From: an uncultured Clostridia bacterium
GTDB lineage: Bacteria; Bacillota; Clostridia; Oscillospirales; Ruminococcaceae
DNA: 33,693 bases
Assembly (NCBI GenBank): GCA_947649285.1
Contig: CANSRB010000011.1
Coordinates: 1-33,693 of the forward strand
Direction of reading: 5' to 3'
Shown here: one piece after another, positions 8,009 to 18,183 of the stretch
Layout of the letters: each line of letters starts with the position of its first letter
How positions within the stretch are numbered: position 1 is the stretch's first letter
Notes under the pieces: generated by a model
Seen by the model: the letters and a program-made list of their open reading frames with translations, nothing else
Told to the model about the DNA's origin: nothing
Database searches by the model: none
Translations under genes and position numbers: made by a program

Positions 8009-8851
8009 ATGAAGCAGAGGATTATCACTGCGGTGATTGGCCTGGCGCTTTTGGCAGTGGTGCTGTTTTGTTATGAAACGCCGGTTTATGATGGGGCGGT
8101 CTGCATAATCACGCTGATTGCTGTGCATGAATTGCTTTTGGCAATGAAGGTAACAAGGAATATCCCTTTGACAGTTTTGACTTTGCTGACAGCAGCAATT
8201 CCGTTCTTTACTCCTTTGACCCAGACCCCGAAGGATTATTTCAGCCTGAGCGTGACTTTATACGCCGCTTCTGTTTTTCTTGGCTTTCTTTTGATGCTGA
8301 AACAGCACGACAGGTTGGATTTTCAGACAGTGGCGACGGCCTATTTCATCGCAGCTATCGTCCCCTTCTCCTTTTATGCGCTGATCCATATCCGGGACAG
8401 CTTTGGGTGGATGCAGGGGCTGTTCTACACGCTGGTGATCTTTGCCAGCGCCTGGGGTGCGGATTCCGGCGCTTATTTTGCCGGGCGCTTTTTTGGGAAA
8501 CGGAAGCTTGCCCCTAAAATCAGCCCTAATAAAACGGTAGAGGGCCTGATCGGCGGGATTATTTCTGCGTTGGTGCTGGTCGTGCTGATCACCTGGGGGT
8601 ATCTGTTCCTGATCGGCCGGATGACGGCGGAAGGCTGGCTGGAGCGGGTGCCGCTGTTGGTTATCACCCCGCTGCTTTCCTTGGCAGGGGTAGGAGGGGA
8701 CTTGTTTGCCTCTGTGATTAAACGGCAGAATGGGCTGAAGGATTTCGGCACGATTATGCCGGGACATGGCGGCATTTTGGACCGGTTTGATTCCGTTTTT
8801 TTCATTGCGCCGCTTTTTTATCTGATCCTGCTTTATCTGCCGGCGGCATAG
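8009..8851 (+). CDS. cdsA: Phosphatidate cytidylyltransferase
   Basis: Multi-TM protein ending GVGGDLFASVIKRQNGLKDFGTIMPGHGGILDRFDSV. Confidence 0.96.
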   Translation: MKQRIITAVIGLALLAVVLFCYETPVYDGAVCIITLIAVHELLLAMKVTRNIPLTVLTLLTAAIPFFTPLTQTPKDYFSLSVTLYAASVFLGFLLMLKQHDRLDFQTVATAYFIAAIVPFSFYALIHIRDSFGWMQGLFYTLVIFASAWGADSGAYFAGRFFGKRKLAPKISPNKTVEGLIGGIISALVLVVLITWGYLFLIGRMTAEGWLERVPLLVITPLLSLAGVGGDLFASVIKRQNGLKDFGTIMPGHGGILDRFDSVFFIAPLFYLILLYLPAA

Positions 8852-8908
8852 AGAAAGAGGATTGATTTGCTGTCGGATGGGGAGCAGAAATTAAAATGAA
8901 ACAAGGAT

Positions 8909-8940
8909 GCCCCCGGCTGTGTCCCAGTGAAGCCGGGGGC
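8909..8940 (+). terminator. Strong GC hairpin between cdsA and dxr
   Basis: GCCCCCGGCT-N12-AGCCGGGGGC followed by GTTTCC. Confidence 0.45.
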
Positions 8941-8974
8941 GTTTCCATATTTTAAGCCTGGGGGAAGGAATACA

Positions 8975-10141
8975 ATGGGAATGAAACGGATTGTAGTTTT
9001 GGGCTCGACCGGCTCAATCGGGACTCAGACGCTGGAGGTATGCCGCGCACAGGGCTTCGAGGTAACCGGGCTGGCGGCTTACCATAATGTAGAATTATTA
9101 GCGGAGCAGGCGGCAGAGTTTTCCCCTAAGGCGGTTTGTATCTACGACGCTTCCCTGGAGGAGGAATGCCGGCGGCGCCTGGCGCATAGGAATATAGAGG
9201 TTTTGACCGGTATGGAAGGGCTTTGCCGCCTGGCCGGGCAGGAGGAAGCGGACATTTTGCTCAATGCGGTGGTCGGGATGATCGGACTCCGGCCTACCCT
9301 GGCAGCGATCCGTGCGGGAAAGGATATTGCGCTGGCAAATAAGGAAACCCTGGTAACCGGGGGAAAGCTGGTCATTGAGGAAGCCAGGCGCCGGGGCGTA
9401 AAGATCTACCCGGTGGACAGCGAGCATTCCGCAATCTTCCAGTCGATGCAGGGAAGCCGGGAATCCCAAGTGAAAAAGATCATTCTAACCGCTTCGGGAG
9501 GGCCTTTCTTCGGGCGGACGAGGGCAGAGCTGGGAGGGGTTACCAAGGCTGATGCGTTGAAGCATCCCAACTGGACGATGGGGGCTAAGATCACGGTGGA
9601 TTCGGCTACTTTAATGAATAAGGGGCTGGAGCTGATCGAAGCCTGCTGGCTCTTTGACAAATCGCCGGAGGAAATTGAGATCGTCGTACACCGGCAGAGT
9701 ATCGTGCATTCTTTAGTGGAATTTGACGATTACGCGGTATTGGCCCAGCTGGGGGTTCCCGACATGAAGCTGCCGATCCAATATGCGCTGACCTATCCAG
9801 AGCGGCTGAGATGTCCGACCGATCGCCTGTCTTTGACCCAGGTTGGCAGCTTTACGTTTGAAAAGCCGGATGAAGATACCTTTATTTGTCTGAAAGCCTG
9901 CAAAGAGGCCATGCGGAAAGGGGGCTTGTATCCGGCGATTGTAAACGGGGCGAACGAACAGGCGGTAGAATACTTTTTGCAGGACCGGATTGGCTTTTTG
10001 GATATCGGGGAGCTGGTGTACGGCTCGCTTAGCTTGAAATATGAGCATGAAGATTTTGATGAAACCGATATCCATTTGGCGGATTCCCTCGCGCGGGAAT
10101 ATGTCCGCGCCAAGGTTGCAGAGAAGGAGCAGAAACGTTGA
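8975..10141 (+). CDS. dxr: 1-deoxy-D-xylulose-5-phosphate reductoisomerase
   Basis: VVLGSTGSIGTQTLEVCR...ALANKETLV...PVDSEHSAIFQ...NEQAVEYFL. Confidence 0.97.
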   Translation: MGMKRIVVLGSTGSIGTQTLEVCRAQGFEVTGLAAYHNVELLAEQAAEFSPKAVCIYDASLEEECRRRLAHRNIEVLTGMEGLCRLAGQEEADILLNAVVGMIGLRPTLAAIRAGKDIALANKETLVTGGKLVIEEARRRGVKIYPVDSEHSAIFQSMQGSRESQVKKIILTASGGPFFGRTRAELGGVTKADALKHPNWTMGAKITVDSATLMNKGLELIEACWLFDKSPEEIEIVVHRQSIVHSLVEFDDYAVLAQLGVPDMKLPIQYALTYPERLRCPTDRLSLTQVGSFTFEKPDEDTFICLKACKEAMRKGGLYPAIVNGANEQAVEYFLQDRIGFLDIGELVYGSLSLKYEHEDFDETDIHLADSLAREYVRAKVAEKEQKR

Positions 10142-11151
10142 GTATTATTTATACAGTGCTGATTTTCGGTATCATCATTTTTATTCATGAGCTGGGGCAT
10201 TTCCTGGCTGCGCGCTGCACCGGCGTCACCGTAAACGAGTTTGCGATTGGGATGGGCCCGGCTATTTGGAAGCGTCAGGGGAAACGTACCCTTTATTCCC
10301 TTCGCGCTTTCCCGATCGGGGGATACTGTGCCTTTGAAGGGGAGGAAGAGGACTCGGAGGATGAGAACTCCTTCCGCAAAAAGTCGGTCCCTAAGCGGCT
10401 GCTGATCTGTGCGGCGGGCGCATTGATGAATTTGGTGCTGGGGTTTGCAATCCTGCTTTCAGTACTGGCTGGGGCGGAATATTACAGCTCGACAACGGTA
10501 GCGGCTTTTAAGGAAGACGCTTCTTCCTCGGAAAGCGGGCTTCAGGTCGGGGACCGGATTGTCAAAATGAATGGGGTTTCTATCTGGTCCGACCAGGATA
10601 TTGTCTATGAAATCGTCCGGGATGAGGACGGTATCATTCAGATGGAAGTGATCCGGGAAAGCGAACGGGTAACGCTTCCTGCTGTCCGCTTCAAAATAGA
10701 CGGCGAGGGGGAAAAACGTTCGATCTATTTGGATTTCAAGGTTGCGGCTGTTGAAGCCTCGGTCGGGAATGCGCTTTCCCAGGCCGGGCGCAAAACCCTG
10801 TCCCTGGCCCGGAGCTCCTGGAGTTCGGTAGGGGATTTGATTACAGGGAAAATTGGGTTCAATGAATTGTCCGGCCCAGTCGGCGTAGGCCAGGTAGTTG
10901 GCGAAGCGGCGAAGGTGGGAATGAAGAATGTGTTAAATTTAGCCGCTTTTATTACAATCAGTATAGGGATGTTCAACCTGCTGCCCTTCCCGGCGCTGGA
11001 CGGAGGCCGTATTATTTTTCTGCTGATTGAGGCTGTCCGTCGGAAGCCGCTGAACCCGAAATGGGAAGGGTACGTCAATGCGGCAGGGTTGATTTTGCTG
11101 TTTGCTTTGATGATCCTGGTAACGGCAAAGGATATTTTTCAATTGTTTTAG
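10138..11151 (+). CDS. rseP: Site-2 protease family (RseP-like) metalloprotease
   Basis: HELGHFLAAR zinc site, PDZ domain, NLLPFPALDGGRI; TTG start overlaps the dxr stop. Confidence 0.95.
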   Translation: MSIIYTVLIFGIIIFIHELGHFLAARCTGVTVNEFAIGMGPAIWKRQGKRTLYSLRAFPIGGYCAFEGEEEDSEDENSFRKKSVPKRLLICAAGALMNLVLGFAILLSVLAGAEYYSSTTVAAFKEDASSSESGLQVGDRIVKMNGVSIWSDQDIVYEIVRDEDGIIQMEVIRESERVTLPAVRFKIDGEGEKRSIYLDFKVAAVEASVGNALSQAGRKTLSLARSSWSSVGDLITGKIGFNELSGPVGVGQVVGEAAKVGMKNVLNLAAFITISIGMFNLLPFPALDGGRIIFLLIEAVRRKPLNPKWEGYVNAAGLILLFALMILVTAKDIFQLF

Positions 11152-11193
11152 AAGCTGAATCAATAAAAAAGATTAAACCCAAAGAGAGAAAGG

Positions 11194-12255
11194 TTGAATC
11201 GAATCATGGGGAAGAAGCGGGAGATCAAGCAGGTAAAAGTAGGTCCGTATTTTCTGGGAAATGGAAAAGTAACGGTGCAGTCGATGCTTTCCGTGCCGGC
11301 GGCAGATGTGGAAGCAAATGTTTGGCAGGCAAAGGCCCTGGAGGCGGCGGGGTGTGAAATCCTGCGCGTCGCTGTCCCGGATGAGCCGGCGCTGGCGCTG
11401 ATCCCGGCATTGAAATCCGCCGTCCGTATGCCGCTGGTTGCCGATATCCATTTTGATTATCGGCTGGCTTTGGGCGCCATTGAACGAGGGATTGACAAAA
11501 TCCGGATCAACCCGGGAAACATCGGCTCGGATGAAAAGGTGAAGCGGGTGGCGGATGCCTGCCGTGTGGCGCGCGTCCCGATCCGGATCGGCGTAAACGG
11601 CGGTTCTCTGGAAAAGCATATCCTGGAAAAATATCATTCCCCAACTCCGGAGGCACTGGCGGAAAGCGCGCTGTACCATATCCGTCTGCTGGAAAAATTT
11701 GATTTTGATGAAATTGTGGTTTCCATGAAATCCTCCAACGTAAAAACGATGGTGGAGGCTTACCGCTTATTGGCGGAACAGTGTCCCTATCCGTTCCATA
11801 TCGGCGTGACGGAGGCGGGAACCGTGCGGATGGGGATGCTGAAAAATGCCATCGGCATCGGAAGCCTGCTTCTGGACGGGATTGGGGATACGATCCGTGT
11901 TACCCTGACGGCAGACCCGGTGGAGGAGGTGCGCGCGGGCTATGATATCCTGAAGGCGGCAGGTGTGCGGAAGCGGGGGGTTGAGATTATTTCCTGCCCT
12001 ACCTGCGGCCGTACCCAAATTGATCTGATCGGTTTGACGGAAAAGGTCGAACAGGCTTTGGAGGGCTGCGGCAAAGAAATCAGGGTCGCAGTGATGGGGT
12101 GTATCGTGAACGGGCCGGGAGAAGCCCGGGAGGCAGACCTGGGCGTAGCCGGCGGGAAAGGCTGCGGCGTGCTTTTCCGGAAAGGGGAAATGCTCCGGCA
12201 GGTGCCGGAATCGGAGATTTTGCCTGAGCTTTTGAAAGAAATTGAACGATATTGA
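11194..12255 (+). CDS. ispG: (E)-4-hydroxy-3-methylbut-2-enyl-diphosphate synthase
   Basis: VGPYFLGNGKVTVQSML...GVTEAGT...SCPTCGRTQID...MGCIVNGPGEAREADLG. ATG at 11206 is an alternative start. Confidence 0.96.
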   Translation: MNRIMGKKREIKQVKVGPYFLGNGKVTVQSMLSVPAADVEANVWQAKALEAAGCEILRVAVPDEPALALIPALKSAVRMPLVADIHFDYRLALGAIERGIDKIRINPGNIGSDEKVKRVADACRVARVPIRIGVNGGSLEKHILEKYHSPTPEALAESALYHIRLLEKFDFDEIVVSMKSSNVKTMVEAYRLLAEQCPYPFHIGVTEAGTVRMGMLKNAIGIGSLLLDGIGDTIRVTLTADPVEEVRAGYDILKAAGVRKRGVEIISCPTCGRTQIDLIGLTEKVEQALEGCGKEIRVAVMGCIVNGPGEAREADLGVAGGKGCGVLFRKGEMLRQVPESEILPELLKEIERY

Positions 12256-15200
12256 AAAAGAAAGGGAAGAAGAGTTGAATAATTCATTCTCTGCTATTTT
12301 TGGCGAATATGTGAAAAATGAGGTTCCGGAAAAGATTGCGGCTGCGGAGATCTTGTTCCTGGACGCTTTTCATGAAAGCAAGGAACTGGTTATTACGATC
12401 AAGCCAGCGGAATTATTGCCGAAAAAGGATCTTGCTGAGCTGGAACCGCTTTTAGCGAAAGCATTGAAGCTGAAAAAAGTGACAATCGATACCAAATACC
12501 TACCGACTCAGTTTGAATGCGGCTATCTTTCGGAAATTTCGGCGGTGCTGAAACGTCGTGTGGCGATGATCAACGGCTATTTTGATGGGGCGGCTTGCAC
12601 CTTGGAGGACCGTCTGCTGATCGTGGAGCTGAAGCATGGTGGGGCGGAACTGCTGGAAAAATGCGGGGTGGACCGGGAATTATCCGATTACATTGCAAAG
12701 GAATTTTCCTTTACCCCTCAGATCCGTTTTGCGGGGGTGCGTGAGATTCAAGAGGAGGCGTTTGCCCCTGCGCCTGTTTATACGGAGGATTTCGGCGAGC
12801 CTCCTCCGGAACGGGAACTGTCTTTGCCTGGGGATCTTCCGGCTGAACCGGAAAGCCCTCCTTCTGGGGAGTCCAAGCCGTCGGGCAAAAAAAGGAGAGC
12901 TGCGGCTTCCAAAAAAGCGTCTTCCCGCCTGGATCTTTCCCGCCTGCCGTTTGAGTGTGGCGAGGGGGAAGTGGTGATCGGGAAGTCTATTGCGGAAAAA
13001 CCCATTACACTGGCCGAAGTCAGCGGGGAGAGCGGGAAAGTGGTAGTTTGCGGGGAGGTTTTTGCGAAGGATGTCCGTTACAGTCGGGACAATTCCAAAT
13101 TGATCCTTTCGATTGATTTTACAGATTATACCGGCTCCAACACCCTGAAAATTATTGACGACGCGAAAAAAGAATCCTCTTATGATGCCGTCCAGAAAGG
13201 CTCGGTTCTGGTTGCCCGGGGCGAGGCAAACTATGATAAATATGACCGTGAGGTTACCATCCGTCCCTATGACATCATGGTGTATAAAAAAGTCCCAACT
13301 ATGGATCAAGCGCCGGAAAAACGGGTAGAGCTTCATCTGCACACCATCATGTCCGCCATGGATGCAACGACCCGGGTGGAAGACGCGGTGAATACCGCTT
13401 TTCGGTGGGGGCATAAGGCGGTAGCGATTACCGACCATGGGGTACTGCAGGCTTATCCTGCGGCGATGAACGCAGTGGAAAAAATCCGGAAAAACGGCGG
13501 GGACTTCAAAGTGATTTACGGGGTAGAAGCCTACTTCGTCAACGACCGGATGGAGATTGTGACCGGCGATCAGGACGAGCCGCTGGACGGTGAATGTATC
13601 GTCTTCGATACGGAAACCACAGGGCTTTCGGCTGGGATTGAGCGGATGACGGAAATCGGCGCGGTACGGATCCGGGGCGGCGAGATTGTAGAGGAATTTA
13701 ACACCTTTGTGAATCCGGGGAAACCGATCCCTGCCAAAATTACGGAGCTAACCGGTATCACGAACGAGATGGTCAAAGGTGCGCCCGCGGAAGAGGAAGC
13801 GGTCCGCTTATTTGCGGAATTTTGTAATGGAAAAATCCTGATTGCCCATAATGCGCCCTTTGATATGGCCTTTTTGAACGCGGCGCTGAGCCGGGCCAAG
13901 ATCAATATTCAGTACACCTCATTGGACACTGTCCCGCTTTGCCGGAAGCTGCTGCCGGAGCTGAAAAAGCATAAGCTGAATCTGGTAGCGGGGCATCTGG
14001 GCTTGGGGGATTTTAACCACCACCGGGCTTCGGACGACGCGCGGATGCTGGCCAGGATCTTCTTAAAGCTGCGGGATCAGTTAAAAACCGAATATGGGAT
14101 CGAAAATTTCCAGCAGATCAATACCGCTTGTGCGGGTGTTGATGTGAAAAAAGCGCCCACCTATCATCAGATTATCTTGGTTCAAAATAAAACAGGCCTG
14201 AAAAACCTGTACAAGCTGGTGTCCCATGCCCATCTGGACTATTATTTCAAACGCCCGCGCATCCCGAAAAGCGTGCTGATGCAGCATCGGGAAGGGCTTT
14301 TGCTGGGAAGTGCCTGTGAGGCCGGGGAGCTTTACCGGGCGATTGTCAGCGGGAAGCCCTGGGGGGAGCTTTGTGACCTGGCCCGGTTTTATGATTATCT
14401 GGAGATCCAGCCGGTGGAGAACAACAGCTTTATGGTTCGCACGGGGACTGTTGAAAGCGAGGAACAGCTTCGGGATTTCAACCGAACGGTTGTCAACCTG
14501 GGCGAAAAGCTGGGGATTCCTGTGGTGGCTACCTGTGATGTGCATTTCCTGAACAAATCGGATGGGATTTTTCGGAAAATCCTGCTGGCGGGCATGAAAT
14601 TCCGGGATTTTGAAGAACAGCCGCCTTTGTATTTCCGCACGACTGAGGAAATGCTGGAGGAGTTTTCCTATCTTGGCGAGGAAAAAGCCCGGGAAATTGT
14701 CATCACCAACCCCAATAAGGTTGCCGATTTGATCGATGGGGATATCCGCCCGATCCCGCTGGGGACGTTTACCCCGGAAATCCCAGGTTCGGATGAGGAT
14801 CTCCGGCGGATTACCTGGGGCAAAGCCCGGGAAATTTATGGGGAAAACCCGCCGGAGCTGGTTTCGGCCCGGCTGGAACGCGAGCTGGAATCCATCATCA
14901 AGCATGGGTTTGCGGTGCTCTACATGATCGCTCAGAAACTGGTCGCCAATTCCGAAGAGAACGGCTATCACGTTGGCTCACGGGGATCAGTGGGCTCTTC
15001 CTTTGTGGCGACAATGGCCGGGATTTCAGAGGTAAACCCGCTGCCGCCGCATTATGTATGCCCTCATTGTACTTACAGCGAATTTATCACGGACGGTTCG
15101 GTCGGCTCAGGCTATGATCTTCCTGCCAAGGACTGCCCGGAATGCGGGACTTTGATGAACCGGGACGGGCACGACATTCCTTTTGAAACCTTTTTGGGGT

Positions 15201-16648
15201 TTGACGGGGATAAAGCGCCGGATATCGATTTGAATTTTTCGGGGGAATATCAATCCCGGGCGCACCGCTATACCGAGGAGCTGTTCGGCAAGGATCACGT
15301 ATTTAAGGCGGGTACGGTGTCCACCGTTGCGGATAAAACGGCGTACGGTTTTGCCATGAAATATCTGGAAGAAAAAGGGATGACGGTACATAAAGCCGAA
15401 GAAAACCGTTTGGCGCTGGGCTGTGCCGGCGTAAAGCGGACAACCGGGCAGCATCCGGGCGGGATGGTCGTCGTTCCCTCTCAGTACGAGGTATATGACT
15501 TTACCCCGGTGCAGCATCCGGCGGATTCGAAGGAATCCGGGGTGATTACCACCCATTTCGACTTCCACTCCCTTCATGATACAATCCTGAAGCTGGACGA
15601 GCTGGGGCACGATGTCCCGACCTTGTATAAGCATTTGGAGGATCTTACCGGGGTTTCCATTACCGATGTTCCGGCCTTTGATGAAAAGGTGATCAGCCTG
15701 TATACTTCTACCGAGGCGTTAGGGGTGGAGCCGGAGCAGATTTACAGTGAAACCGGGACACTGGCACTTCCGGAGATGGGGACGAATTTTGTTCGCCAGA
15801 TGCTGATCGACGCCCATCCGACCAAGTTTTCCGACTTGCTTCAGATTTCGGGGCTTTCCCATGGTACCGGGGTGTGGCTTGGGAATGCACAGGACCTGAT
15901 TAAAAATGGGACCTGCAGTATTTCCGAAGTTATCGGTACACGTGACAGCATTATGACCTACCTGATGCATAAAGGCTTGGAGCCTAAGATGGCTTTCAAA
16001 ATCATGGAAATCACCCGGAAAGGCAATGCGTCCAAGCTGCTGAACGAAGAACATTTCAATGCAATGAAGGAACATGATGTCCCGCAATGGTATGTGGATT
16101 CCTGCATGAAAATTGAATATATGTTCCCAAAAGCCCATGCGGCCGCCTATGTCATCGCGGCCTGCCGGCTGGGATGGTTTAAAATTTATTATCCGCTGGC
16201 GTTTTATGCCGCGTTCTTTACGGTGCGGGGCGGTGATTTTGATGCGGACAGTGCTGTCCGAGGGCTGGATGTGCTCCGTATGCGGATGGAAGGGCTGCGT
16301 TCCAAAGGAAACGAACGGACTGTAAAGGAAGAGGATACCTATACCACGCTGCAGGTTATCAATGAGATGCTTTGCCGGGGCTATCAATTCCTTCCGGTGG
16401 ACTTATACCGATCGGACGCGCTGGCGTACACCATTGAGGATGGAAAAATCCGTCTGCCTTTCACGGCGCTGAAAGGGGTTGGAGAAGCGGCGGCCCGGAG
16501 TCTCCAGGAAGCTTCTGCCAAAGGCCGTTATATTTCCGTGGATGAGGTGCAGACCCGTTCCGGGGTGTCGAAATCCGTCATTGAAACTTTAGACGAAGCG
16601 GGGGCGTTCGGCGATCTGCCGAAAACCAGCCAGTTGTCTTTCTTTTAG
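12242..16648 (+). CDS. polC: DNA polymerase III PolC-type alpha subunit
   Basis: OB fold, PHP (ELHLHTIMSAMDA), DnaQ-like exonuclease (VFDTETTGLSAG) and C-family polymerase (GSRGSVGSSFVATMAGI...PDIDLNFSGEYQ). TTG start overlaps ispG. Confidence 0.98.
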   Translation: MNDIEKEREEELNNSFSAIFGEYVKNEVPEKIAAAEILFLDAFHESKELVITIKPAELLPKKDLAELEPLLAKALKLKKVTIDTKYLPTQFECGYLSEISAVLKRRVAMINGYFDGAACTLEDRLLIVELKHGGAELLEKCGVDRELSDYIAKEFSFTPQIRFAGVREIQEEAFAPAPVYTEDFGEPPPERELSLPGDLPAEPESPPSGESKPSGKKRRAAASKKASSRLDLSRLPFECGEGEVVIGKSIAEKPITLAEVSGESGKVVVCGEVFAKDVRYSRDNSKLILSIDFTDYTGSNTLKIIDDAKKESSYDAVQKGSVLVARGEANYDKYDREVTIRPYDIMVYKKVPTMDQAPEKRVELHLHTIMSAMDATTRVEDAVNTAFRWGHKAVAITDHGVLQAYPAAMNAVEKIRKNGGDFKVIYGVEAYFVNDRMEIVTGDQDEPLDGECIVFDTETTGLSAGIERMTEIGAVRIRGGEIVEEFNTFVNPGKPIPAKITELTGITNEMVKGAPAEEEAVRLFAEFCNGKILIAHNAPFDMAFLNAALSRAKINIQYTSLDTVPLCRKLLPELKKHKLNLVAGHLGLGDFNHHRASDDARMLARIFLKLRDQLKTEYGIENFQQINTACAGVDVKKAPTYHQIILVQNKTGLKNLYKLVSHAHLDYYFKRPRIPKSVLMQHREGLLLGSACEAGELYRAIVSGKPWGELCDLARFYDYLEIQPVENNSFMVRTGTVESEEQLRDFNRTVVNLGEKLGIPVVATCDVHFLNKSDGIFRKILLAGMKFRDFEEQPPLYFRTTEEMLEEFSYLGEEKAREIVITNPNKVADLIDGDIRPIPLGTFTPEIPGSDEDLRRITWGKAREIYGENPPELVSARLERELESIIKHGFAVLYMIAQKLVANSEENGYHVGSRGSVGSSFVATMAGISEVNPLPPHYVCPHCTYSEFITDGSVGSGYDLPAKDCPECGTLMNRDGHDIPFETFLGFDGDKAPDIDLNFSGEYQSRAHRYTEELFGKDHVFKAGTVSTVADKTAYGFAMKYLEEKGMTVHKAEENRLALGCAGVKRTTGQHPGGMVVVPSQYEVYDFTPVQHPADSKESGVITTHFDFHSLHDTILKLDELGHDVPTLYKHLEDLTGVSITDVPAFDEKVISLYTSTEALGVEPEQIYSETGTLALPEMGTNFVRQMLIDAHPTKFSDLLQISGLSHGTGVWLGNAQDLIKNGTCSISEVIGTRDSIMTYLMHKGLEPKMAFKIMEITRKGNASKLLNEEHFNAMKEHDVPQWYVDSCMKIEYMFPKAHAAAYVIAACRLGWFKIYYPLAFYAAFFTVRGGDFDADSAVRGLDVLRMRMEGLRSKGNERTVKEEDTYTTLQVINEMLCRGYQFLPVDLYRSDALAYTIEDGKIRLPFTALKGVGEAAARSLQEASAKGRYISVDEVQTRSGVSKSVIETLDEAGAFGDLPKTSQLSFF

Positions 16649-16685
16649 GAGAATCCGGCTTTCAGGCGCAGACTTTCAAGCGGTC

Positions 16686-16907
16686 GGGACGTTCCTCCGG
16701 CTCTAACCGGGGCGGCCCGGCTTCAGGAGTGCTTCCCTTCTGTCCTCCATGCGGGGGTTTCCAAGGGGACCCAAGTTTTCTTTTCCCCCCTTTTCTTTGA
16801 TCGCTCAAAGAAAAGGGGGTGCCCGGCGCAGGGCGGCATGAGCCTCGCATTGGAATCGCGGCTCTGTTGAACATTTCAGGACACTGTTTTTTATGAGACG
16901 GGCGTAA
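16686..16907. repeat. Intergenic repeat copy 2
   Basis: Long inverted repeat CCCCCTTTTCTTTGA-tcgc-TCAAAGAAAAGGGGG (16786-16819) with motifs shared with 326-556. Confidence 0.7.
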
Positions 16908-16925
16908 GCTTCCTGCCGAAAAGAA

Positions 16926-16954
16926 TTGACAGTATCGATTTATTGTGTTATCAT
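16926..16954 (+). promoter_or_regulatory. his operon promoter
   Basis: TTGACA (16926-16931), 17-nt spacer, TATCAT (16949-16954). Confidence 0.85.
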
Positions 16955-16955
16955 G

Positions 16956-16967
16956 TTAGCAAGCTAA
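16956..16967. promoter_or_regulatory. Candidate operator at the his transcription start
   Basis: Inverted repeat TTAGC-AA-GCTAA immediately 3' of the -10 box. Confidence 0.5.
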
Positions 16968-16986
16968 AGTGACAGAGGAGGATTCC

Positions 16987-18183
16987 ATGCTCAAAAATCA
17001 GCTTATTACGCCGGAGGGCACCAAGGATGACTTGTTTGAAGAAGCGTCCGTTTGCCGCCGTATCGCACAGCGTCTTTGCGGATTATTCGAAAAGCGCGGG
17101 TTTGCTGAGGTCGTTACGCCGGGATTGGAATTTCTGGATGTGTTTTCCGTTGAGGGGCATTCCATCCCAACTGAATATATGTTCAAATTGACCGACCCTA
17201 AGGGGCGGCTTCTGGTGATCCGTCCGGACTCCACCCTGCCGATCGCAAGGCTCTGTGCAACCCGGTTAAAGGGCGAACCGCTGCCTTTGCGTCTGTATTA
17301 TAATCAGGCGGTATATTCCTCCAATCCGGCCCTGCGCGGCCGGAGCGACGAGGTTAAACAGGCAGGGGTGGAATTGATCGGGGTACAGTCTAAGCTGGCC
17401 GATTTGGAGATCCTTTCGCTGGCCTTGAAATCGTTGGAGGAATTGGGAAGTCCAAGTTTCCGGCTCGAAATCGGGCATATTGGATTTTTTAATATTCTGG
17501 CAGATTCCCTTTGTTTGGATGCGGCGGCTCGGGAGGAGCTCCGTCTGCTGATCGAAGTCAAAAACTATCCGGCTGTAGGGGACATCCTGGACCGGTTCTC
17601 CGGACGGAAAGAAGCGTTGATTCTGAAACAGCTGCCCCGGCTGTTTGGCGGGAAGGAAGTGTTCCGGCAGGCCTCCGCACTGATTGAAAACAGTGAGGCC
17701 GCCCCGATTTTGTCCTATCTCCAGCAGCTTTATGAAAACCTTCAAAAGCTTGGCCTGGGCGACCGGGTCAGCGTCGATCTTGGGATTGTCAACCGTACCG
17801 ACTATTATACCGGCGTCGTGTTTAAAGGTTACCTGGAGGGTTATGGGGAACCGATCCTTTCCGGAGGGCGGTATGACCGCCTGCTGGCTTCCTTTGGGGA
17901 AGAAGCCCCGGCGATCGGGTTTGCCGTCCATATTGATGCGGCGGCCCGGACGCTGATGCGGGAGCAGGAGGTGCGGATCTCTCCGGCAGAGCGGTTGATT
18001 TTCGCGGAGCCAGGCCGGGAAATGGAAGCCATCCATTATTTGAACGAATTGACCTCGCAGGGGATCAAGGCGGAGTTATCCCTGTTCTCCACCTGGGAGG
18101 AAAGCCGGGAATATGCGGAAAAGCGGGGGATTTCCAGGCTGGAGAAGCCGGAATTGTTCTCATCAGGAGGAAAAGTGCAATGA
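16987..18183 (+). CDS. hisZ: ATP phosphoribosyltransferase regulatory subunit
   Basis: HisRS-like: TPEGTKDDLFEEA...IRPDSTLPIARL; next to a short-form hisG; GAGGAGG RBS before the ATG. Confidence 0.94.
   Translation: MLKNQLITPEGTKDDLFEEASVCRRIAQRLCGLFEKRGFAEVVTPGLEFLDVFSVEGHSIPTEYMFKLTDPKGRLLVIRPDSTLPIARLCATRLKGEPLPLRLYYNQAVYSSNPALRGRSDEVKQAGVELIGVQSKLADLEILSLALKSLEELGSPSFRLEIGHIGFFNILADSLCLDAAAREELRLLIEVKNYPAVGDILDRFSGRKEALILKQLPRLFGGKEVFRQASALIENSEAAPILSYLQQLYENLQKLGLGDRVSVDLGIVNRTDYYTGVVFKGYLEGYGEPILSGGRYDRLLASFGEEAPAIGFAVHIDAAARTLMREQEVRISPAERLIFAEPGREMEAIHYLNELTSQGIKAELSLFSTWEESREYAEKRGISRLEKPELFSSGGKVQ

Noticed and set aside
14081-14971. 296-aa minus-strand ORF inside polC (also 12680-13438 and 15719-16387)
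   Set aside because: Codon-bias shadow ORFs in GC-rich polC; no family resemblance.
16662-16874. 70-aa minus-strand ORF
   Set aside because: Lies entirely in intergenic repeat copy 2.
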